From contig JBFLWJ010000011.1 in NCBI GenBank assembly GCA_040757835.1, positions 39,856-103,855 on the forward strand: a DNA stretch of 64,000 nt. Direction: 5' to 3'. This DNA is from Actinomycetota bacterium (lineage in GTDB: Bacteria > Actinomycetota > Geothermincolia > Geothermincolales > RBG-13-55-18). The notes beneath the pieces are model-generated. The model did no database searches. It saw only the letters and a list, made by a program, of their open reading frames with translations, and was not told the origin of the DNA. Shown here one piece after another: positions 49,569 to 58,296 of this stretch. Made by a program: the position numbers and the translations under genes. Each line of letters opens with the position of its first letter. The stretch's first letter is position 1.

Positions 49569-50822
49569 GTGAGGGTCGCGCTGGTAAACCCGAACCGCTA
49601 CGTCGAGCCCCCGGTCATACCGGTGGGCGTCGAGTACCTTGCCCACTACCTCGAGCGCGAGGGGCACGAGGTGGGGGTTATCGACCTCACCTTCGCGGAC
49701 GACCCCGAAGCCGCTCTGGGCGAGGCGTTGCAGGGCTTTGACCCTCATGTAGCCGGCTTCTCCCTGCGCAACGTGGACACCTCCCTCTACTTCGACAACG
49801 CCTTTCTGCTGGACACCTCAGCGGCGCTCATCGCCGCCTGCCGCCGCGAGTGCGAGGCCATGGTAGTGGTAGGGGGGAGCGCCCTCCTGGCGGGTCCCCG
49901 CGAGGTCATGGAGTACGTGGACGGCGATTACGCGGTACACGGGCCGGGGGAACGGGCCTTACCCGCGCTCCTGCGCGACCTGGAGCGGGGCGCGTCTCCG
50001 CCCCGCCTCCTCGACGGCTGGAGCCATTCCTTCGACGCCGCGGAGGTGCCCGCGCGGGGGCGCTGGGTGGATTATGCCCCTTACCTGGCCGGGAGGGGGG
50101 TCGCCGGTTTCGCCACCCAGGTGGGGTGCATGGGGAGATGCAGCTTCTGTATCGAAGCCGGCTTGCCCTGGAAACCCCGCAGCCCGATGGCGGTGGTGGA
50201 GGAACTGGCGGTGCTGCGGGCGCAGGGCTGCACGGAACTCCACCTCTGCGACTGCGAGTTCAACCAGGACCTGGATACCGCGAAGGAGATGCTGCGGCAA
50301 ATGGAGGAGGCCGGGCTCGGGCTGAGCTGGTCTCTCTATATGAAGCCCCTGCCCCACGACGCGAAGCTCTTCCGCATGCTGGCCGCCTCGGGCGCCGCCT
50401 CGCTGACCCTGTCCGTAGATTCCGCCTCCCTCGCCGCCGGCGCCTACGGCCTCGCGGACCTGGGAAGCTTCATCGCCCTGGCGCGCGGGGAGGGTATAGG
50501 GGTGGCGGTGGACCTGCTGGTGGGGTTCCCCGCCGAGACGCTACAGGGCCTGCGCCCCCTCTTCGACTTCTTCCGGGAGGCGGAGCCGGACACGGTGGGG
50601 GTGAGCGCCGGGATCAGGGTCTTCAAGTACACCGAGCTGGGGAAGGCCATGCGTGAACGCGCGCCGTCCGAGGGGAGCCTGGAAGGCGGCGACCCTGATT
50701 TTATCCGCCCCGCCTATTTTAACCTGCTTTCCCTGGAGGACTGCCGCGAGCTGGTGGGCGGCGACCCCCTCTTCCGCATCGAGGGCCTGGAACGCCGTAG
50801 CAACTACGAGCGTCTGTCCTGA
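49569..50822 (+). CDS. B12-binding-type radical SAM enzyme
   Basis: 417 residues. An N-terminal cobalamin-binding-like Rossmann part (MRVALVNPNRYVEPPVIPVG, LAHYLEREGHEVGVIDL, VVGGSALLAGPREVM, DYAVHGPGE) is followed by the radical SAM cysteines in QVGCMGRCSFCIEAG (C-x3-C-x2-C near residues 184-191) and a TIM-barrel continuation (ELHLCDCEFNQDLDTAKEML, LLVGFPAET). This class includes methyltransferases, methylthiotransferase-like and ring-forming enzymes; the substrate is unknown. It starts at GTG 49569 with GGAGGAATG upstream, in an operon with the duplicated zinc-ribbon gene. Confidence 0.85.
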   Translation: MRVALVNPNRYVEPPVIPVGVEYLAHYLEREGHEVGVIDLTFADDPEAALGEALQGFDPHVAGFSLRNVDTSLYFDNAFLLDTSAALIAACRRECEAMVVVGGSALLAGPREVMEYVDGDYAVHGPGERALPALLRDLERGASPPRLLDGWSHSFDAAEVPARGRWVDYAPYLAGRGVAGFATQVGCMGRCSFCIEAGLPWKPRSPMAVVEELAVLRAQGCTELHLCDCEFNQDLDTAKEMLRQMEEAGLGLSWSLYMKPLPHDAKLFRMLAASGAASLTLSVDSASLAAGAYGLADLGSFIALARGEGIGVAVDLLVGFPAETLQGLRPLFDFFREAEPDTVGVSAGIRVFKYTELGKAMRERAPSEGSLEGGDPDFIRPAYFNLLSLEDCRELVGGDPLFRIEGLERRSNYERLS

Positions 50823-51008
50823 GTATGGCGGCGCATGCCGTGGCCGGGGCCATCAACATGCTCGCCGATAAAGACGATAGAAGGTTATGCGCCGCGTGGA
50901 AGGGAATACGGATAAACAGGCGTTATGCCACCGTTGCCGCATTGAATAGAAGGGCCATTTATATATATAATGAAAACCCAACCTTATGGGGAGCAAAAAG
51001 GGGGGAAG

Positions 51009-54000
51009 ATGAGAACGCGCCACAGGCAGGCAAAAGGCGCACTGACAATAGCGGCGGGTGCGTTACTGGTAGGTATCCTGATCCTTTCCAGTGCTTTCGC
51101 GACGGCCGATGCGCCGTGGCCCCAGCGTTCCCCCGCCCAGGACCCCAACCGCTACGAGCAGTACGGTTACAGCTCCGTCCTGCCCAACGATTATGGGCCC
51201 GGCAGCAGCGAGTACTGGAAGCTGACCGGGGAGGAGAGCAACACCCTCTACCAGACCCTCGTAGGCCTATTCCATCCCGAACTGGACCGGCGCGAACTGG
51301 AGGGGGTGATGGGGGCCGGCGTGGACAAGGCCTGGAGCGTCACCACGGGCCGGCCCGACGTGGTCATCGCCGTGCTGGACACCGGCATGGCGTGGCGCGA
51401 CGCCGCGGCCATGACCGAGCTCCGGCGCAAATGTTACCTCAACCCCGGCGAGCTGCCCCCGCGCCAGGCGGCGCCCATCTGGGACGCCAACGGCGACGGC
51501 GCCTTCAACGTGGACGATTACGTGGGTGACCCCCGGGCGGTGGACCTCAACGGCAACGGCGTCCTGGACCCCGAGGACATCATCTGGGCCTTCTCCGACG
51601 GAGAGGACGACGACGGCAACGGCTACGTGGATGACATCTGCGGCTGGGACTTCCTGGAAGACGACAACGACCCCTGGGACGAGACCGGGGACGGCCACGG
51701 TACCGCCGGGGCGATGTGGTCGGCGGGGGAGGCCAACAACGCCAGCGGCATCGCGGGCGTATGCCCCAGCGCCATGCTGCTGCCGGTAAGGGTAGGCGAC
51801 ACCTACATCGTCGACGCCAATGATTTCGCCCAGGGGACGGTCTTCGCGGTGGACTCGGGCGCCTGGCTGGTGCAGGCGGCCCTGGTCAGCCTAAACAACA
51901 CACCCCTCGCCCGGGATGCCGTCGACTACGCCGCCACCAGGGGCGTGGCGGTGATCGCCTCCGCCGGAACGGGCGAGTCGGCCCAGAGCAGTTACCCGGC
52001 CGCCTACGAACACGCCATCCAGGTTAACGCCCTGCAGAAATACGCCGCATCGGGTTCCTCCACGGCGGAGCAGTTCCCGTCATCCTACCTCTACCTGGGC
52101 GGAGAGACCGGCTACGGGGCGAAGACGGTGGTCTCCGCGCCCTCGGACGGCCATTCCTCGGGCGCGGCCGCCAGGCTAGCGGGCATCGCCGCCCTCATCT
52201 ATGCAGCGGCCGCCAACGACGTGCAGCGGGGCGAGCTGTGGAACTACCCGGGCCAGGAGCTGCCGCTCTCGGCCTGCGAGGTGAAGCAGGTCATCGCCAT
52301 GACCGCGGACGACATCGACTTCTCGCCCGGCTATTACGGCACCACCCTGGGTGAGCTCGACTCACTCATCGGTCCGTCCGAGCGCTTCGAGTCGCACCGG
52401 GGATGGGACCCGTATTTCGGCTACGGCCGCGTCAACGCCTACGAGGCGGTCATGGCCGTGGACCAGGGGCGTATCCCGCCCGAGGCGGAGATAACCTACC
52501 CCGCGTGGTCCGAGTCGCTCAACCCCGGACAGGTCACCCTGGAGGTGGCCGGCAGGGTAGCCGCGGTGCGCGCTGAGAGCTTCCACTACACGGTGGAGTG
52601 GGCGCCGGGCTGGGACCCCGCCGATGACGAGTGGATAACGGTCAGCGAGACCGAGGAGCAGTACGAGCCCGTGGAAGGCGTCCTGGCCAACCTGGACCTC
52701 GGGGAGGTCTATGGCGCGGTGCTCGATACCATGCAGGCCCGCGGGGGCGCGTCCGACCCCAACCGCTACGCCTTCACCGTGAGGGTGAGGGTGCGGGACA
52801 ACCGCGGCAACTGGGGCGAGGACCGCAGGACCGCGTACTGCTTCGACGACCCTGACGCCTACGCCGCTACCCCCGTGGACCTCTCTTCCGACATATCCGC
52901 ATCGCCGCGCTTCGCGGACATCGATGATGACGGCGAAGACGAACTCATCGTAGCCACAGGAGCGGGAGTGGTGCACGCCTACAACCCCGACCTGAGCGAA
53001 GTCCCCGGCTGGCCGGTGCGCACGGCCGCCCTGCCCCTGCACGAGGAGTCCAGGGGTTACAAGGACGGCCATATCGGCATGGACGCCCGCGCCTCCATCG
53101 CCGGGACCCCCGCCGTGGGCGACCTCGACCGTGACGGTACCCTGGAGGTGGTGGTGGGAGACATGCAGGGAAGGCTGTACGCCTGGAACGCGGCGGGAGA
53201 GCTGCTGCCGGGTTTCCCGGTGCGCTCCAACCCGCTCTATTCCATCCCAGACCGCACGGAGTGGTGGACGGAAGGGGCATTGCCGGCGGAGTGGTTCGCC
53301 GCCCGCCTCGTGCCCGACCGCGTGCACGGGCTTGATAAATGGAACCGCCTCGACCGCACTTTCGCGAGCGCGCCCGTCCTCTGCAACCTGGACGCATCCC
53401 TCGACGGCAGCCTTGAGATCGTGGCCTCCTGCGCGGACCAGCACCTCTATGCCTGGCATGCCAACGGCACCGCCGTACGGGGGTGGCCGGTTAAGCTGGT
53501 GGACCCGGGCAAGGTGGCCTCCCTCGACCCCCTCACCCATACCTGCACCTACGCCGACAAGGACAGCGCCTCCCGTGGCGGGAAGCTGGTCGCCGCCCCC
53601 TGCGCGGCCGACCTGGAGGGGGACGGCGACATCGAGATCATCTGCGGCACCGGCGAGGTCTACCTGGGCGAGGGATGCAACGTCTCACCGCTCACCTTCG
53701 ACCTCGGGGCTTTCCTCCCCTCGCTGCAGGCTTTCACCGGCACGGGGAAGCCGTTCGAGCCCGCCAACACGCGCGTCTATGCCGTGCACCACGAGGGCGC
53801 GGCGTACGGCCTCGACGCGAGCGCGCAGCCGGCGGCCGACAAGGTCCCCGCCCAGGCGTTCCTGCCGGGCTGGCCGGTGAAGCTGGCCACCGCCGCCCCG
53901 GGCATGCTCCCCGGCATCCTGGCGGGAGTCAACGCGGCGGCGGCGGCGGCCGATATCGACGGCGACGGGCGCATGGAGGTCGGCATATCATCGTCGGCCG

Positions 54001-55004
54001 GCCCCGGCTTCCTGCTCCGCTCTGACGGGACCTCGCTGCTGGGGAGCGATGAGGCGGGACTGCCCTTGAGCCTGCAGTCACGCGAGGCGGGCGCCGCGTC
54101 GCCCTGTAAGGACGTCCCCCTGATGTGCGCGTGGGGGAGCGGATGCTTCGCCACGCTCGGTGGCGGCGCCCTTTCCTTCTTCGCGCCCACCATGGGCCTA
54201 GGCAGGGCGGCGGACATGTACCTGCCCGCCGACCAGACCAGGTCAGAAAACGCCGTCACTGCCTGGAATGCCGCGGACGGCAGCATGCTCGCGGCCTTCC
54301 CCGCCCTGCTCAACGGCGACGCCCTCTTCGCAGCCCCCGGCGCGGCGGACGTGGACGGCAACGGCTCCCAGGAGGTCCTGGTGGGTGGCGCCGGGTACGA
54401 CCTCCATGCCATCGGCGCGGACGGCACCGAACCGGCGGGATGGCCGAGGTTCACCGCCGGGAGCAGTACGGTCACCCCGGCCGTCGCGGACTTTGACGGC
54501 GACGGCTCGCGCGAGGTGGTCATTGGCACCCGGGAGGGGTGGCTGTTCATCTGGAAGACCCCGTCTTTGGGGGGCGACGCGGCGGACTGGCCGCAGTACG
54601 GGCACGACGCCTGGAACACCGGTTGCCTGGGGAGCGATGCCGCCAGGCCGGGGCGGGTAATGGATCTCTCCGCCGAGGCGCTCGGCGACGGCGGGGAACC
54701 GTCCGGGGTCAAGCTCGCCTGGACCGCGCCGGGTGACGACGCGGGCCTCGGCCAGGCGCTGTGCTACGAGATACGCTTCCTCGACCGCCCCATCGACGCC
54801 GGCAACTGGGACGACGCCGTCTCGCTGACCACGGGAAAACCCATGCCGGGAGAGCCCGGGGCCCCGCAGGAATACGCCTACGACGCCTTCCCGTTCATCT
54901 ATGCCCGGTCCGGGACCACCTTCTACTTCGCCCTGCAGACCAGGGACGAGGCGGGCAACTTCTCCGCCATCTCCAACCTGGCCACGCTCTCATGGGGCAA
55001 GTGA
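51009..55004 (+). CDS. Large secreted subtilase with EF-hand insert, FG-GAP propeller and C-terminal Fn3-like domain
   Basis: 1331 residues. Signal/anchor at about 12-33. Subtilisin (S8) triad: Asp124 in VIAVLDTGMAW, His230 in GDGHGTAG, Ser384 in HSSGAAARLAGIAALIY (the usual GTS is HSS). Between Asp and His lies an insert with three calcium-loop phrases: DANGDGAFNVDD, DLNGNGVLDPED and DDDGNGYVDD. After about residue 600, FG-GAP/VCBS-type propeller phrases recur (FADIDDDGEDELIVATGAGV, VGDLDRDGTLEVVVGD, DVDGNGSQEVLVGG). The end has a Fn3-like module (GVKLAWTAPGDDAG). Probably a calcium-stabilised extracellular protease. ATG 51009 follows GGGGGGAAG; the frame opens at 50970. Its end overlaps the convergent gene by 15 bases. 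Confidence 0.85.
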   Translation: MRTRHRQAKGALTIAAGALLVGILILSSAFATADAPWPQRSPAQDPNRYEQYGYSSVLPNDYGPGSSEYWKLTGEESNTLYQTLVGLFHPELDRRELEGVMGAGVDKAWSVTTGRPDVVIAVLDTGMAWRDAAAMTELRRKCYLNPGELPPRQAAPIWDANGDGAFNVDDYVGDPRAVDLNGNGVLDPEDIIWAFSDGEDDDGNGYVDDICGWDFLEDDNDPWDETGDGHGTAGAMWSAGEANNASGIAGVCPSAMLLPVRVGDTYIVDANDFAQGTVFAVDSGAWLVQAALVSLNNTPLARDAVDYAATRGVAVIASAGTGESAQSSYPAAYEHAIQVNALQKYAASGSSTAEQFPSSYLYLGGETGYGAKTVVSAPSDGHSSGAAARLAGIAALIYAAAANDVQRGELWNYPGQELPLSACEVKQVIAMTADDIDFSPGYYGTTLGELDSLIGPSERFESHRGWDPYFGYGRVNAYEAVMAVDQGRIPPEAEITYPAWSESLNPGQVTLEVAGRVAAVRAESFHYTVEWAPGWDPADDEWITVSETEEQYEPVEGVLANLDLGEVYGAVLDTMQARGGASDPNRYAFTVRVRVRDNRGNWGEDRRTAYCFDDPDAYAATPVDLSSDISASPRFADIDDDGEDELIVATGAGVVHAYNPDLSEVPGWPVRTAALPLHEESRGYKDGHIGMDARASIAGTPAVGDLDRDGTLEVVVGDMQGRLYAWNAAGELLPGFPVRSNPLYSIPDRTEWWTEGALPAEWFAARLVPDRVHGLDKWNRLDRTFASAPVLCNLDASLDGSLEIVASCADQHLYAWHANGTAVRGWPVKLVDPGKVASLDPLTHTCTYADKDSASRGGKLVAAPCAADLEGDGDIEIICGTGEVYLGEGCNVSPLTFDLGAFLPSLQAFTGTGKPFEPANTRVYAVHHEGAAYGLDASAQPAADKVPAQAFLPGWPVKLATAAPGMLPGILAGVNAAAAAADIDGDGRMEVGISSSAGPGFLLRSDGTSLLGSDEAGLPLSLQSREAGAASPCKDVPLMCAWGSGCFATLGGGALSFFAPTMGLGRAADMYLPADQTRSENAVTAWNAADGSMLAAFPALLNGDALFAAPGAADVDGNGSQEVLVGGAGYDLHAIGADGTEPAGWPRFTAGSSTVTPAVADFDGDGSREVVIGTREGWLFIWKTPSLGGDAADWPQYGHDAWNTGCLGSDAARPGRVMDLSAEALGDGGEPSGVKLAWTAPGDDAGLGQALCYEIRFLDRPIDAGNWDDAVSLTTGKPMPGEPGAPQEYAYDAFPFIYARSGTTFYFALQTRDEAGNFSAISNLATLSWGK

Positions 55005-56825
55005 GCGCGAGGCGAAGAGAAAATACACGGGGCGCTCCACCACGATACCTGAACTTGAGCTGATCACCGCGGAGATGTCGTGCTCCCCTCCCACCAGGTC
55101 ACCCGTGCACAGGGTGGTGCGCGAGGCGGGGGCCACGCTAAGCTCCAGGCCATACCTCCGGCCCGCCTCGTCCAGCAGGGTGACACTCACCTCCGCCGCG
55201 CGCGGGCCGGGATTGGCGATACATAGGAACGTGTCGAAACCGGCCCGCGAGCAACCCTCGGCAAAGCACCACATGGGGGCGGTGACGGCGACCCCGGCCG
55301 CGCAGTGCCCGCCGCTGGCGCGCGCGGCATACCTGAAATACATGGGCCTCTCGGCGAGGACGGGGGCGTCGCTCGAGATGGCCATGGAGACGTCACGCCC
55401 CACACCCACCTCCTGGTTGAGCGATAGCGAGAGCCGGCTCCCCGCCGGCACCGCGTAGGTGCGCCACGTGGAGGGCCCTCCGCCGAAGAGATACTCCACG
55501 CTCACCCGCGCCGCCTCCTCCCCGGGGTTCGCCAGGCAGAGGTAGGTGTCGAAGCCGGGTCGGGTGGTGCCCTCGGCGAAATACCAGGCGGTGCCGGGCG
55601 ACGCCACCCCGGCCGCGCAGTGGCCCCCCGACCACTGGCCCAGGTAGCGGAAGTAGACCGGCCTCTCGGCCAGGATGGGCCGCTGCGAGGTGACGCGCAT
55701 GGCGATATCCAGGTCCGGACCCACCAGGGCGTTCATGTTCAGGGAGGTTCTGCTCCCGGCGGGGACGGTCACCGGGAGGTCGTGGGAGCGGCCGTATTGG
55801 TCCATGGCGGTGACCAGGGCCCGCGCCGCCTCCTCCCCGGGGTTCGCCAGGCAGAGGTAGGTGTCGAAGCCGGGTCGGGTGGTGCCCTCGGCGAAATACC
55901 AGGCGGTACCCGGAGCCGTGGTGCCGGTCTCGCAGTGGCCGCCGCCGCAGCAACCGCAGGCGATGGCCTCGTAGACGTTCCTGGAGACCTCCACATGCCC
56001 GCCGTCACCGGAGGCGCCCGAGGAGAGGACGCAGAGGAAGTAGGTGACGTCCCCCTCGAAGACCACCGCCGCGTCGTTCAGATAGCCGCCGTAATCGCCG
56101 GTCTTGTTGCCCACATCCACCCCCGCTGGCAGCCCGGCCGGTATGCGGCTCTTATAGATGCTGCGGCGCAGAAAACCGACGATCTCCTGCCCCAGGGGAT
56201 CGGCCGCCGCGAACCGCATGAGGCGGTCGAGGCCGGTGCACATCTCCCTCGCGGTGGTCAGGTCGAGGCCGTAGGTGGCGGTCACCACGCAGCCGAGGGA
56301 CCTGGCGTAGTCGCGGAAGGCGTGGTAGCCGTAGACGCGCTTGAGCATCTTCGCCGCGATATTGTCGCTGTAGACGATGGCATAGTCGCAGAGCTGGCGG
56401 ACGGTGAAGGCGCGGTCGCCGGACATGAACTGGATGATGCCGGTGCCGTCAGCATGATCCCCGCCCTGATAGGCGATGACGGTGTTGAGGTCGATGCGGC
56501 CCGCGGCGGCGCTCTCGTATATATACATCACCAGGAAGAGCTTGTAACAGCTGGCGGCGTAGAAAGGCCTGTCGGGCTGGTAACCCGCTTCCTCTCCCGT
56601 CTCCAGCACCCTGAGATATATGCCGTAGTCCCCCGGGTACCTCTCCGCCACGTCCCGCATCATGCCGCTTAGGGAAGTGGGGTCGATCACTCCCGCCGTC
56701 TCGGCCGCAACACCGGGCGGACCGTCCGGGGTGGACCCCGCGCCCGCCCCGACAGCATGGGAGTTCAGCAGAAAAGACGCAATGAGCAGGAGAGGAAGGA
56801 AAGCCCATATGCCGCACCGTCCCAT
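54990..56825 (-). CDS. Secreted beta-lactamase-fold protein with three AEG repeats
   Basis: 611 residues. Signal peptide (AFLPLLLIASFLLNSHAVGA). Residues about 50-300 are a class-A beta-lactamase / DD-peptidase fold: Ser92-x-x-Lys95 in AASCYKLFLV, Ser153-Asp154-Asn155 in YSDNIAAK, Lys241-Thr-Gly in GNKTGDYGG. The omega-loop E-x2-LN of true class A enzymes is not apparent, so a peptidoglycan or other serine-acyl activity is as likely as antibiotic hydrolysis. Then three AEG repeats (WYFAEGTTRPGFDTYLCLAN twice, WCFAEGCSRAGFDTFLCIAN), each ending ERPVYF or ERPMYF. ATG 56825 follows GGAGGCC. Convergent 15-base overlap with the subtilase gene. Confidence 0.82.
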   Translation of the reverse strand: MGRCGIWAFLPLLLIASFLLNSHAVGAGAGSTPDGPPGVAAETAGVIDPTSLSGMMRDVAERYPGDYGIYLRVLETGEEAGYQPDRPFYAASCYKLFLVMYIYESAAAGRIDLNTVIAYQGGDHADGTGIIQFMSGDRAFTVRQLCDYAIVYSDNIAAKMLKRVYGYHAFRDYARSLGCVVTATYGLDLTTAREMCTGLDRLMRFAAADPLGQEIVGFLRRSIYKSRIPAGLPAGVDVGNKTGDYGGYLNDAAVVFEGDVTYFLCVLSSGASGDGGHVEVSRNVYEAIACGCCGGGHCETGTTAPGTAWYFAEGTTRPGFDTYLCLANPGEEAARALVTAMDQYGRSHDLPVTVPAGSRTSLNMNALVGPDLDIAMRVTSQRPILAERPVYFRYLGQWSGGHCAAGVASPGTAWYFAEGTTRPGFDTYLCLANPGEEAARVSVEYLFGGGPSTWRTYAVPAGSRLSLSLNQEVGVGRDVSMAISSDAPVLAERPMYFRYAARASGGHCAAGVAVTAPMWCFAEGCSRAGFDTFLCIANPGPRAAEVSVTLLDEAGRRYGLELSVAPASRTTLCTGDLVGGEHDISAVISSSSGIVVERPVYFLFASRSLAP

Positions 56826-56933
56826 AGAAGGCCTCCGGCGAAACCTACGGCAACGACCGACCCAAGCCTGCTCCGAGTTGGCTGCCCCACCCGCGTTATT
56901 TTAACATCAACGTGTCGGCCGGCGCACGGGTGC

Positions 56934-56962
56934 TTGACTAAAAAAGTATCTGCATATATTAT
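56934..56962 (+). promoter_or_regulatory. Sigma-70-like promoter of the Phd-like gene
   Basis: TTGACT, 17-base spacer, TATTAT; 35 bases upstream of the ATG at 56998 and in an AT-rich patch. Confidence 0.65.
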
Positions 56963-56997
56963 AACATGTATAACTTTAGAGGTTTAAAGGAGAGGAA

Positions 56998-57198
56998 ATG
57001 GCAGTCAGGATAATCAGCACCACGGAATTGAGGTCCAAGGCAGCGGACATGGTACTCGGACTGCGCCGCGGCGACACCTTCCTCATCCAGCACTACAACG
57101 ACATCGTCGGCTACATCACCCCCGAGATACCGTCTGACCTGCTCAAGAAAATGGGCGGCAAATCAAAGCGCGAAGAGGCCTTCAAGGTCGTAGATTAG
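56998..57198 (+). CDS. Phd/YefM-like antitoxin-type protein without adjacent toxin
   Basis: 66 residues. RIISTTELRSKAADMVLGLR followed by FLIQHYNDIVGYITPE matches the prevent-host-death/YefM N-terminal DNA-binding fold (a beta strand, then the ELR..A helix, then the R-x..G-Y-I strands). The C-terminal tail is short and basic. No PIN, Doc or RelE toxin gene follows; the next gene is a TadE-like pilus protein. It may be an orphan antitoxin or a small repressor. GGAGAGG precedes ATG 56998. Confidence 0.65.
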   Translation: MAVRIISTTELRSKAADMVLGLRRGDTFLIQHYNDIVGYITPEIPSDLLKKMGGKSKREEAFKVVD

Positions 57199-57285
57199 GC
57201 ACAGACCCCCAACGGATCAGCGCCCTTGCCGGATGCGGCATGGCCCCGTCCTCCGCCGCTCCCACCGTACGCAAAGGAGTGTTCT

Positions 57286-57711
57286 TTGCTCCGCCGTCAC
57301 CCGTCTTTCGCGCGGCGCCTCGCGGGCTCCGACCAGGCCCAGGCCACGGCCGAGTTCGCGCTGGTCCTCCCCCTGCTCCTGCTGGTCTTCCTGCTCTTCG
57401 CCCAGGCGGTGATGGTGATGAGGGCCCAGATAGCGGTGACGGCAGCGGCGCGGGAGGGGGCGAGGAAGGGAGTGGAGACGGGCAACCCCGTGCTCATCGA
57501 GGGGGCGGCGCTGAGGTCGGCCGCCGGGCTCGACCCCGATAAGGTCAGGGTGGAGGTCTCCAGCGGGCCGCGGAAGCGCGGCGAATGGGTCCGGGTGCGG
57601 GTCGAATACGAGGTGCCCGTGGCCATACCCGCGGTGAGCAGGTTCTTCCCGGCGGTGACGGTGAGCGGAAACGCGGAGATGCGCATCGAGAACGACCGGG
57701 AGGGGAGTTGA
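57286..57711 (+). CDS. TadE-like pilus/secretion protein
   Basis: 141 residues. A basic leader, then AQATAEFALVLPLLLLVFLL, the TadE signature: a type-IV-prepilin-like site with Glu followed by a long hydrophobic helix. REGARKGVETG and a beta-rich tail ending FFPAVTVSGNAEM complete it. Such minor pseudopilins belong to tight-adherence (Tad) systems or, in actinobacteria, to a DNA-translocation-related locus. It starts at TTG 57286 with AAAGGAG six bases upstream; ATG-type starts further up have no site. The stop overlaps the next gene (TTGA). Confidence 0.82.
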   Translation: MLRRHPSFARRLAGSDQAQATAEFALVLPLLLLVFLLFAQAVMVMRAQIAVTAAAREGARKGVETGNPVLIEGAALRSAAGLDPDKVRVEVSSGPRKRGEWVRVRVEYEVPVAIPAVSRFFPAVTVSGNAEMRIENDREGS

Positions 57712-58103
57712 GGAAAGGCCTCGCCCGGGACGAGCACGCAGGGGCCAGCGTGGTGGCCGCCGCCCTCATGCTGGTGATGCTACTAGTGGGGGTGGTCCTG
57801 CACGATGTGGCCGCCCTCTATACCGCCCGGGGCAGGGCGCAGACCGCCGCCGACGCCGCCGCCAAGGCGGCCGGCCTGGAACTCACCCCCTGTTTCGGAG
57901 TCGGCAACGATCCCGGGGCGGCGGCACGCGAGTACGCGGTGCGCAACGGCTCCGACCTTCTCGAGTGCTCGTTCGGGGCGCGGGAACGCTATCTCTGGGT
58001 GACGGTGCGCGTCTCGCGCCGGGTCGAACTCCTGGTCATGGGGAACAGGGAGGCGGCGGTCACTGCCACCGCCCGCTGCTACCTCGACCTGGCTCCCCCT
58101 TAG
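57708..58103 (+). CDS. TadG/Rv3655c-like pilus-assembly protein
   Basis: 131 residues. GASVVAAALMLVMLLVGVVL is the single hydrophobic helix and DVAALYTARGRAQTAADAAA the conserved segment after it seen in actinobacterial helicase/secretion neighbourhood TadE-like proteins (TIGR03816-type). The C-terminal part has two Cys (LTPCFG, LLECSFG). It starts at TTG 57708, overlapping the tadE-like stop. The Tad ATPase and membrane core genes are not in the window. Confidence 0.75.
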   Translation: MRKGLARDEHAGASVVAAALMLVMLLVGVVLHDVAALYTARGRAQTAADAAAKAAGLELTPCFGVGNDPGAAAREYAVRNGSDLLECSFGARERYLWVTVRVSRRVELLVMGNREAAVTATARCYLDLAPP

Positions 58104-58296
58104 GGGGCCTCATGCGTGACCGTGTGTCACGTAGCCCGGGACGATGACCCCCGATGTCAGGGTCGTGGATACCCCCCCTCCCGGGCAGGTCGAGGGCTCC
58201 CCGAGGGGAGCGCAGGGGGCGGGGCCCCCGGGAGAAATCGAACGCGTTTTGGCCATGGGGTGCCGTGTCCGGGTCTAAACGAGCCATGGGGTGGGT

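Noticed and set aside
54990-55004. 15-base convergent overlap of two genes taken as a frameshift or assembly error
   Set aside because: Both genes end with complete, recognisable C-termini (Fn3-like and AEG repeat), and short convergent overlaps are common.
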